DNA from: Deltaproteobacteria bacterium
Lineage (GTDB): Bacteria > Myxococcota_A > Polyangia > Haliangiales > Haliangiaceae
Reading direction: 5' to 3'
NCBI GenBank assembly: GCA_013813765.1
Contig: JACCRC010000331.1
Location: forward strand, 1-44,804
DNA length: 44,804 nt
Position numbers and translations under genes: made by a program. Below, piece after piece: positions 34,823-44,804 of the stretch (its first letter is position 1; every line of letters starts with the position of its first letter). Under the pieces are notes generated by a model, which saw nothing but the letters and a program-made list of their open reading frames with translations, made no database searches and was not told where the DNA came from.

Positions 34823-35431
34823 TCACTTCACGAGAGCGACTCGTTCGTTCATCATCCGGAGCAGCGCAGCAGGTGCAGCACCGGCGCAGAACGGCGCGAC
34901 GTTGCCGCTGTAGCGAAGCTTCCGCACGCAGTCCCCGAACGCGCTCGGCCAGCGGTCCCGCTCACACGACGTCTGCACCGCGTTGATCTGTCTCTCGAGG
35001 AGGCGGGTCTGTGACGGTTGCGCCGCGATCTGCAGCCGCAGCTGCTCGACCACGGCCGGGCAGTCGCGAGGGTCGACCACGGCGACCGCCGCATCGGGCA
35101 TCATCCGCGGCGCGCACCAGGCAACGGTGGTGCGGTCGGTCGCGTCGTAGACGCACTGTCGCTCGACCTGGTTCAGCAGCAGCTTCGCGCAGCTCGCCGT
35201 GTATTGCGCGAGCAAGGGTTCGAGCTGTTCCTCGTCGGCGTGGTTGCCGAGGTCGAGGGACGCGAGGTTGGTCGCGACGTCCGCGCACGTCGCTTCGGTC
35301 AGGTACGCCGGCGGGGGTGGATGATTCGCGGCGGGTGGCTGGTACCGTGCCTGGCTCACCTGACGCGAGGAACCACCGCACGCGGCGAGGACGAGGATCA
35401 CGATCGCGCTGCGAGTCATCTCTCGCATCAA
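34823..35431 (-). CDS. Cysteine-patterned lipoprotein, paralogue of 1467-2018
   Basis: The 202-residue product has lipobox LAAC (Cys 18) and a Pro-rich linker. Its Cys helices (ATCADVATNLASLDLGNHADEE, ASCAKLLLNQVERQCVYDA, VAWCAPRMM, RDCPAVVEQL) follow the same order and spacing as the lipoprotein at 1467-2018, including LGN-x-A and a C-[VI]-x-DA motif. The 3' end lies 6 bp from the convergent GspN-like gene. ATG at 35419 is a second possible start. Function unknown. Confidence 0.7.
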   Translation of the reverse strand: MMREMTRSAIVILVLAACGGSSRQVSQARYQPPAANHPPPPAYLTEATCADVATNLASLDLGNHADEEQLEPLLAQYTASCAKLLLNQVERQCVYDATDRTTVAWCAPRMMPDAAVAVVDPRDCPAVVEQLRLQIAAQPSQTRLLERQINAVQTSCERDRWPSAFGDCVRKLRYSGNVAPFCAGAAPAALLRMMNERVALVK

Positions 35432-35452
35432 CGTCCGAGCGCACCTCCCGGT

Positions 35453-35926
35453 CTAGCGCAGGAGTGAGTCGAGCTTCTTGCCGCCCCGCTGGAACAGGCG
35501 TGTCATCAAGAGATTGGTCGGCTGCCACGCGACCACGCCCAGCCTCGTCGGCTTCGCGGCGAGGATCCAGTCCAGGCGCGTGCCGGTGCCGTCGGGGCTC
35601 AGCTGGTAGTCCTCGGCGATCTGCTCGGCGAGCGGCGATGTCGTGGCGATCATCGTGAACGCGAACCGCTTGCCCGGCTCCCACGCGATGATGCGCTCGC
35701 GGAACTTGCCGAGCAGCCGCAGCGCCATCTCGCGCTCCGCCCCGACCTTGTCGGCACCCTTCGTCCACTCGCCCCGGTACATCAGCGGGAACCAGCGCGG
35801 CCACTCCCTCGGATCCGCGAACGACGCGAAGATGCGGTCCGGGCTCGCGGCCAGCCGCGCGGTCTGCACGATCCGCCGCGGGGCGCTGTCGAAGAATGCC
35901 AGGTCGGTCGGTTCCAGGGTCCGCAT
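35453..35926 (-). CDS. SRPBCC (START-like) family protein
   Basis: The 157-residue product has the SRPBCC order: a first strand with [20 protein letters not shown], then [12 protein letters not shown], a middle strand block ([34 protein letters not shown]) and a C-terminal helix ([21 protein letters not shown]). The family binds hydrophobic ligands in a deep pocket: polyketides, lipids or toxins. No signal peptide. It lies 21 bp upstream of the lipoprotein gene on the same strand and may be co-transcribed. Confidence 0.8.
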   Translation of the reverse strand: MRTLEPTDLAFFDSAPRRIVQTARLAASPDRIFASFADPREWPRWFPLMYRGEWTKGADKVGAEREMALRLLGKFRERIIAWEPGKRFAFTMIATTSPLAEQIAEDYQLSPDGTGTRLDWILAAKPTRLGVVAWQPTNLLMTRLFQRGGKKLDSLLR

Positions 35927-35952
35927 GGCCGCAGCATATCCCCGCCAGCTGC

Positions 35953-36606
35953 CTAGTTCGGAATCATGCGCAGTCCCTCGAGTAGCTCGCGCAGCTCGGG
36001 GTTCTCGTCGAGGAACCTTCGGTCCGCGAGCAGGGAGTCGACCCAGCGTTTCAGGTCAGCCGCTCGGCCCTGGCGGCGCAGGCCTTCGAGCAGGAGTGGC
36101 ACGGCGAGCGCTGCCGCCTTGCTGTCCCGAAACGCGATCACGATGGCCTGGAGCCGCGGCACCGCGCGATCGAGCCAGCCGTACCGCCACTCCTCGCGCG
36201 CGGCGATCAGCGCGACGTCGGGGATCGCCGGTGCGTTCGCGGTCGCTCGCTTCACGTAGACATCGCACGCGGCGATCAGCTTCTGCGCGCGCGCCGGAAG
36301 CGGCACCGGCACCGTCGGGCTCCTCGGATCCGTGAGGTGCTCGAGCGCGAGCGCCCTCCCGCGCGCCTGCACTGCGTCGAGCGCCGCCTCGTCGCACGCG
36401 GGCGTGAACGTCGTGCACGCCGCGACCCTCGCTTCGAGCTCGGCGGCCGCCTTGTCCCAGCCCTCGATCGACTCATCGGCCGCGGCCTGGTCGATCAGCG
36501 AGCGCCTCGCGGGAACGACCGGCGCGGGCGGCGTCGGTACCGGTGCCGGTGGCTCCTTGCTCTGCTGGCACGCAGCGAGGAGGGCGATCAGCATCAGCGC
36601 GCGCAC
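35953..36606 (-). CDS. Lipoprotein with helical-repeat body
   Basis: The best start is GTG 36606, which gives a signal of [13 protein letters not shown] with lipobox LAAC; ATG 36594 would leave too short a signal. The 217-residue product has a Pro-rich linker then helical segments ([55 protein letters not shown]) that look like TPR/Sel1-type or related repeats, although the motif is not exact. It ends 26 bp upstream of the SRPBCC gene and reads in the same direction, so these two may share a transcript with the lipoprotein at 34823. Confidence 0.7.
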   Translation of the reverse strand: MRALMLIALLAACQQSKEPPAPVPTPPAPVVPARRSLIDQAAADESIEGWDKAAAELEARVAACTTFTPACDEAALDAVQARGRALALEHLTDPRSPTVPVPLPARAQKLIAACDVYVKRATANAPAIPDVALIAAREEWRYGWLDRAVPRLQAIVIAFRDSKAAALAVPLLLEGLRRQGRAADLKRWVDSLLADRRFLDENPELRELLEGLRMIPN

Positions 36607-36846
36607 GATCCGCCAAGCATGACGAAACGGGACCAGCGCCGCCACCCCAGATGATGATGAGGGATGCTGGGGCACCGGCGCCGGTCCCAGCCCTACAGAC
36701 CACGGCTGACCGGTCGTCGCAAACCGCTGTTCGACAACAGCCGCTAACATTGTTGAGGCGGAGTCAACAGCTGGCCACACGACGAGCCACCACGTCACCT
36801 TGGCGCAGCGCAGCAGCTGCAACCCCGGCGCGCCCGTCGGCGTCGC
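36607..36846. other. Intergenic region with relict coding and a small inverted repeat
   Basis: The stretch between the minus-strand lipoprotein gene and the copper monooxygenase has no complete gene. From about 36710 one frame codes for a segment containing TSHHVTLAQ (36782-36808) that fits the first half of the next gene. GC content dips near 36720-36780, where caaca/tgttg (36735-36755 region) could pair. No promoter is clear. Confidence 0.5.
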
Positions 36847-37497
36847 GTGGCACGAAGTCTGCTGCACGCGGAGCAGTACCCGAAGCTCATGGACGAGGGC
36901 ATCTTGATCTACGCGAGCCAGCAGGCGTACCAGGAGATCAACCTCCCCGAGGGCGTGACCGCCGAGCTCCTGCCCAGGCTCCGCGTCATGCACGAGATCC
37001 ACTTCGTGAACCCGACGGACGAGCCCGTCACGGCGTACTCGAAGATCAACGCGTACAGCTACGAGGGCGAGGTCAAGCAGACCATCTGGGGCGGCGCGGT
37101 GCGCGACACCACGATCAACGTCCCCGCCAACACCACGAACCACATCGAGTGGAGCCGCTGCGTGATGAACAAGGACGTCGACGTGCTGTTTCTCTCCTCA
37201 CACACGCACGCGCTCGCCGACAAGACCGAGATCCGCCGCTTCGACGGTCACACCGCCGGCGAGCTGCTCTACACGAACACCGACTGGCACGCCCCACCGC
37301 TGAAGGACCTCACCGCCGCTCCGCTCCACGTGCCCGCCGGCACCGGCTTCGAGTTCGCCTGCCACTACACGAACCGCAGCGCCGCCGCGGTGAGCTGGGG
37401 CTTCAAGGCCAGCGAGGAGATGTGTCAGATCGCGCTCGTCTACACGCCCGGCGAGACCACGCGGCATTGCGAGATCGTCGACTCCGGCGTGCGCTAG
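36847..37497 (+). CDS. PHM-like copper type II monooxygenase, 5' end apparently frameshifted
   Basis: From GTG 36847 the 216 residues hold the C-terminal part of a peptidylglycine hydroxylase/dopamine-hydroxylase-like fold. Visible ligands are His52 (MHEIHFVN, third CuH ligand), His119 and His121 (SSHTHAL) and Met192 (SEEMC), the CuM set, plus Cys105/Cys172/Cys193. The CuH His-His pair is missing from this frame, but the next frame upstream encodes TSHHVTLAQ and WHEVCC with strong G/C third positions up to about 36860. This suggests a frameshift in a once longer, exported protein. Either a pseudogene or an error. Confidence 0.6.
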   Translation: MARSLLHAEQYPKLMDEGILIYASQQAYQEINLPEGVTAELLPRLRVMHEIHFVNPTDEPVTAYSKINAYSYEGEVKQTIWGGAVRDTTINVPANTTNHIEWSRCVMNKDVDVLFLSSHTHALADKTEIRRFDGHTAGELLYTNTDWHAPPLKDLTAAPLHVPAGTGFEFACHYTNRSAAAVSWGFKASEEMCQIALVYTPGETTRHCEIVDSGVR

Positions 37498-37509
37498 TCT
37501 CGCGTGGAT

Positions 37510-37523
37510 GTTTCCGCGGAAAC
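37510..37523. repeat. Palindrome gtttccgcggaaac, copy 1
   Basis: The perfect 14-bp palindrome begins 12 bp after the stop codon of the copper-monooxygenase gene. The flanks differ from the other two copies. Confidence 0.9.
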
Positions 37524-37694
37524 GCCGCGATGGGTGAGAACGCGCGGCTTCACCTCGCGTCCATCGCAGACGTGCCCACGGACGCCGAGCTCGCGCTGCA
37601 CGTGCAATCTGGTCGAATACTGACGTCATCGTCGATCGCGATCGAGTCATTTCTCGTCGACGAGCTGTGTCGCGCCGTCCAGGCGGCTGGCTGA

Positions 37695-37708
37695 GTTTCC
37701 GCGGAAAC
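37695..37708. repeat. Palindrome gtttccgcggaaac, copy 2
   Basis: Identical to copy 1; it starts 185 bp further and directly after the stop of a 54-residue open frame. Confidence 0.9.
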
Positions 37709-37936
37709 GTACGATGCGACGGCCAGACCTGTCTCGCGGACACTCGCCGCTCGGTTCGATCTCCAGCCTCGATCGCTGCGGTGACGGCCGACGCCTCGCT
37801 CCTCGCTCGGTCGCATCCGAATTCTGGAATGACCTGGTTCGCCGGTCGCACGTCCGATGAGAGCTCGCACGGCCTGTCACGCCGCGGCGCCATGAGCACG
37901 TTCAGCGCAGAGCGACGACCATTGGCGGACGGTTAC

Positions 37937-37950
37937 GTTTCCGCGGAAAC
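37937..37950. repeat. Palindrome gtttccgcggaaac, copy 3
   Basis: Identical to copies 1 and 2; it lies 19 bp after the metH stop codon (metH reads leftward) and 242 bp from copy 2. Confidence 0.9.
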
Positions 37951-37969
37951 ACGCGCGGTTGGACGGACG

Positions 37970-41539
<3,570 letters not shown>

Positions 41540-41605
41540 CCGCGCCTGATTACCACCGTTTGACCGACTTCGCTATGTGAGCCCGATCCGGTAGAGTCCG
41601 CGACG
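41540..41605. promoter_or_regulatory. Divergent promoter region between metH and cbs
   Basis: Sixty-six bp separate the start codons of the two divergent genes, so both promoters lie here or extend into the coding sequence. A tttgacc stretch (41559-41565) could be part of a -35 element for cbs, but no matching -10 is convincing. The region is too short for a cobalamin or SAM riboswitch. Confidence 0.4.
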
Positions 41606-42976
<1,371 letters not shown>

Positions 42977-43033
42977 CTTGGTTGGTTCGACCTTTCGTTC
43001 CGCGTAATCGAGCACACGCGTTTCGTCGCGAGT

Positions 43034-43062
43034 GCGCACGCTCGTGCGCGATCATTTTTGTT
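43034..43062 (+). terminator. Intrinsic terminator after cbs
   Basis: A stem gcgcac/gtgcgc with loop gctc (43034-43049) is followed by atcatttttgttt, a T-rich stretch rare in this GC-rich window. It lies 57 bp after the cbs stop and should end that transcript before the kinase-like gene. Confidence 0.65.
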
Positions 43063-43107
43063 TCACCGTCGTGTTCCACTGGTCATCCGGTTTCGGCTTC
43101 AGTTATA

Positions 43108-43111
43108 GGAG
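43108..43111 (+). promoter_or_regulatory. Ribosome binding site for the pseudokinase
   Basis: A GGAG sequence lies 11 bp before ATG 43123 and supports that start over earlier in-frame codons. Confidence 0.55.
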
Positions 43112-43122
43112 CGCCGGTTCAC

Positions 43123-44058
43123 ATGGCGCGGGCGACGATCTTCGAGCGAATTGGTGAGTATCGGATCGAGCGGATGCTCTCCCGTACCGCCACCTGTATC
43201 GAGTACCGGGCGGAGCACCTGCTGCTGCCGCGCCGCGCGGTGCTGAAGGTGATGGCCCCGAACGTCACCGCATTGCCGGTGCTGCGCGAGGCCTGCATTC
43301 TCGAGGCGCTCCAGCACCCCGGCGTCGTCCGCGTGTTCGAGTCCGGTCTCCTGCCCGATCGTCGCCCGTGGTTCGCGCGCGAGCTCGTCGAAGGCACGTC
43401 GATCGCGTCCACGCTCGCTCCCGGTGCGATCGATCGGATGGACATCATCGCGCTGCTCCGCGACATCGCGGAGGTCCTCGCGCACGCGCACGCCCGTGGC
43501 ATCGTTCACGCGTCGCTGCGTCCCGACAAGATCGTGCTGACCGGCCGCGCGCGCGGCTACCCGGTCTGCATCGTCGACTGGTCGGACGCGCGCGCACACG
43601 ACGCGTCCTCGCCGATCCACACGCCGTCGATCGCGTCCTGGTACTACACCGCACCCGAGGTCGCCGCCGGCGATGGGCTCGATGACCGCGCGGATGTGTT
43701 CTCGCTCGGCGTGATCGCGTACCGCCTGCTCGCCGGCGTGCTGCCCTTCGACGGTCAGGTCGCGATGACGGTCGACGGCCGCGCGCAGCACGTGCCGACC
43801 GAGCTGCGCTGCCCCGATGCGCCGCGCGAGCTGACCAGCATGGTGGATCAGATGCTCGCGCACGATCGCTTCGATCGCCCGAGCTCGAGCGAGGTCCACT
43901 CGGATATCAGCTGGCTCGCCGACGCGCTGTTCGCATCATCGCGCAACGTGCGGATCCGTCGCCCGCGGTGGACGCCGGCGCTCGACTTCACGCCGCACGA
44001 CCGCGAGCGCGATCCCGAGCTCGAGGTCGATCCGATCATCGAGAGCGACGAGTCGTAA
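43123..44058 (+). CDS. Protein-kinase-fold protein, predicted pseudokinase
   Basis: The 311-residue product has the Ser/Thr kinase fold: beta3 Lys42 (AVLKVM), alphaC Glu56 (LREACI), the APE motif (TAPEV, 177-179), and DVFSLG (Asp191). But the catalytic loop reads VHASLRPDKIVL, so the HRD Asp is Ser131 and the Asn that binds Mg is Lys136. The Gly-rich loop is lost (YRIERMLSRTATCIEY), and DFG is DWS (152-154). Such changes usually abolish phosphotransfer, so it is probably a scaffold or allosteric regulator. No transmembrane or sensor region is present. Confidence 0.85.
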   Translation: MARATIFERIGEYRIERMLSRTATCIEYRAEHLLLPRRAVLKVMAPNVTALPVLREACILEALQHPGVVRVFESGLLPDRRPWFARELVEGTSIASTLAPGAIDRMDIIALLRDIAEVLAHAHARGIVHASLRPDKIVLTGRARGYPVCIVDWSDARAHDASSPIHTPSIASWYYTAPEVAAGDGLDDRADVFSLGVIAYRLLAGVLPFDGQVAMTVDGRAQHVPTELRCPDAPRELTSMVDQMLAHDRFDRPSSSEVHSDISWLADALFASSRNVRIRRPRWTPALDFTPHDRERDPELEVDPIIESDES

Positions 44059-44060
44059 GC

Positions 44061-44804
44061 TCAGATCAGCGCGAGCAGCTCGTCGATGAGCGCATTCGCG
44101 CCGGCGTGCGTCCCGGCGAGGCCCGAGCCGCATACGGTGATCGCCGCGCGCGTCCCGTCGTCGAGGATGGTGACCACGCACGCGCCGAGGGGATCGGTCG
44201 CGGTGGCGAGCCGCGCGGGAGACGACACGGCGCACGCGGGTGCGAGCGGGAAGTCGAGACGGATCTTCGACAGGCACGCGCGGCCGCCGACCACCTCGGC
44301 AAGCCGATCGAGCCAGCGAGGCCGCGCGGTCGACATCGTGCTGCGCTTCCAGGCGAGCGAGAGCGGCGCAGCGCGCGCAGCGCTCAGCAGCCGCGCGATC
44401 AAGCCGCGGCCCGCTGCCTCGCGTTCGAGGATCGAGCGCGCGCGCGCCTCGAAGGCAGTGAACGGCTCGGGCGCGCCGTGCTCGAACCGCAACGAGAGCG
44501 CCGATGCACCGACGCGCCGGCGCCGGCGCAGTGGATCGGATGGTTCACCGCGCGCGACGGGGATCTGGAACGTCGGCGAGAACCGCGCATCCCGCTCGCC
44601 CGCGGCGCGATGCAGGGCGCGGCCGAGGGCGTAGCCGAGCGGCAACGCGCGCGGCGCGGGGCAGGGCAGCTCGCGCCACGCGATGCCGAGCGGGATGCCA
44701 TCGCGGACCGCCGGTAACGGCAGCGGCTCGAGCACGGCGCCCTTCGGCGCACGCGCGGCGAGCTCGGGCTGGAGCGTGGCCAGCTTCGAAGCGAGCCACG
44801 CGTG
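44061..44804 (-). CDS. Protein of unknown function, 5' end beyond the window
   Basis: The frame is open from 44804 down to the TGA at 44061, 247 codons, with the start outside the window. The visible part has an N-terminal helix region (AWLASKLATLQPELAARAPKG), an Arg-rich middle and a C-terminal beta/alpha segment (CVVTILDDGTRAAITVCGSG, ALIDELLALI). The end resembles the last strand-helix of CoA-dependent acyltransferase-type domains, but too weakly to name. It converges with the pseudokinase gene, 2 bp apart. Confidence 0.5.
   Translation of the reverse strand, partial: HAWLASKLATLQPELAARAPKGAVLEPLPLPAVRDGIPLGIAWRELPCPAPRALPLGYALGRALHRAAGERDARFSPTFQIPVARGEPSDPLRRRRRVGASALSLRFEHGAPEPFTAFEARARSILEREAAGRGLIARLLSAARAAPLSLAWKRSTMSTARPRWLDRLAEVVGGRACLSKIRLDFPLAPACAVSSPARLATATDPLGACVVTILDDGTRAAITVCGSGLAGTHAGANALIDELLALI

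Larger units (their letters stand above)
37498..37969. other. 472-bp convergent intergenic region with three identical palindromes
   Basis: This gap lies between the 3' ends of the copper-monooxygenase gene and metH. It contains three exact copies of one 14-bp palindrome. A 54-residue open frame (37530-37694, GGTGAG-rich start, GC3 about 75%, lower than neighbouring genes) ends just before the second palindrome, but has no other sign of being real. No T-run terminator is seen. Confidence 0.7.

Noticed and set aside
37530..37694. A 54-residue open frame between palindromes 1 and 2
   Set aside because: GC3 is lower than in neighbouring genes and no motif or clear ribosome site supports it.
37510..37950. 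Reading the palindromes as integron attC sites
   Set aside because: The cores do not match the RYYYAAC/GTTRRRY pattern, no integrase is present and the enclosed frames are weak.
41540..41605. A possible cobalamin or SAM riboswitch before metH
   Set aside because: The 66-bp spacer is too short and no B12-box or SAM-type stem is visible.

Overview
This is a very GC-rich, gene-dense stretch of a bacterial chromosome with no rRNA, tRNA, CRISPR array, insertion sequence or phage gene that I can see. The density of predicted lipoproteins (about 16 plus one Tat-exported one), an AgmX/PglI-type C-terminal domain, an NtrC-type sigma-54 activator, a Ser/Thr-kinase-fold protein, FG-GAP and WXXGXW secreted proteins, a DUF4388-like/J-domain protein and a PHM-like copper enzyme all fit a myxobacterium (Myxococcota, Haliangium/Kofleria-like). 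This placement is an inference from gene content.

Layout. 1-2672: tail of an MDR quinone-oxidoreductase and three small exported proteins. 2696-6182 (minus): a likely operon of a beta-hydroxyacid dehydrogenase, an AgmX/PglI-type lipoprotein and a long coiled-coil protein. 6295-9647: an NtrC-type regulator, a convergent orphan peptide with a double-glycine leader, a 33-residue membrane protein followed by two strong hairpins, and a DUF4388-like/degenerate-J-domain protein. 9764-12812: a WXXGXW lipoprotein translationally coupled to a second lipoprotein, then a third. 12816-15468: a minus-strand cluster and a small plus-strand lipoprotein. 15496-21402: a heme-binding beta-propeller-like lipoprotein, an Old Yellow Enzyme, an FG-GAP lipoprotein and a Tat-exported phosphoesterase. 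21465-25246: a tight operon of an arrestin-like protein, a TIM barrel and a glycerol-1-phosphate-dehydrogenase-family enzyme. 25292-28402: two lipoproteins and an MtfA peptidase. 28538-31762: four genes joined by 4-bp overlaps (ferritin-like, GT4, GT2, VTT membrane protein). 31746-36606: zinc-ribbon, YkgJ/SEC-C, CBM9-like, GspN-like, cysteine-patterned and SRPBCC proteins. 36607-37969: a broken-looking PHM-like copper monooxygenase and a 472-bp gap carrying three identical 14-bp palindromes. 37970-42976: metH and cbs, divergent from a 66-bp spacer. 43123-44804: a predicted pseudokinase and a partial gene.

How the genes work together. metH and cbs form the homocysteine branch point (remethylation against transsulfuration). 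The 21.5-25.2 kb and 28.5-31.8 kb operons look like lipid or envelope modules of unknown product. Most of the rest builds the cell surface. The strongest leads are the orphan double-glycine peptide, the copper monooxygenase whose copper-binding His pair lies in another frame, the triple palindrome, the pseudokinase and the arrestin/TIM-barrel/G1P-dehydrogenase operon.
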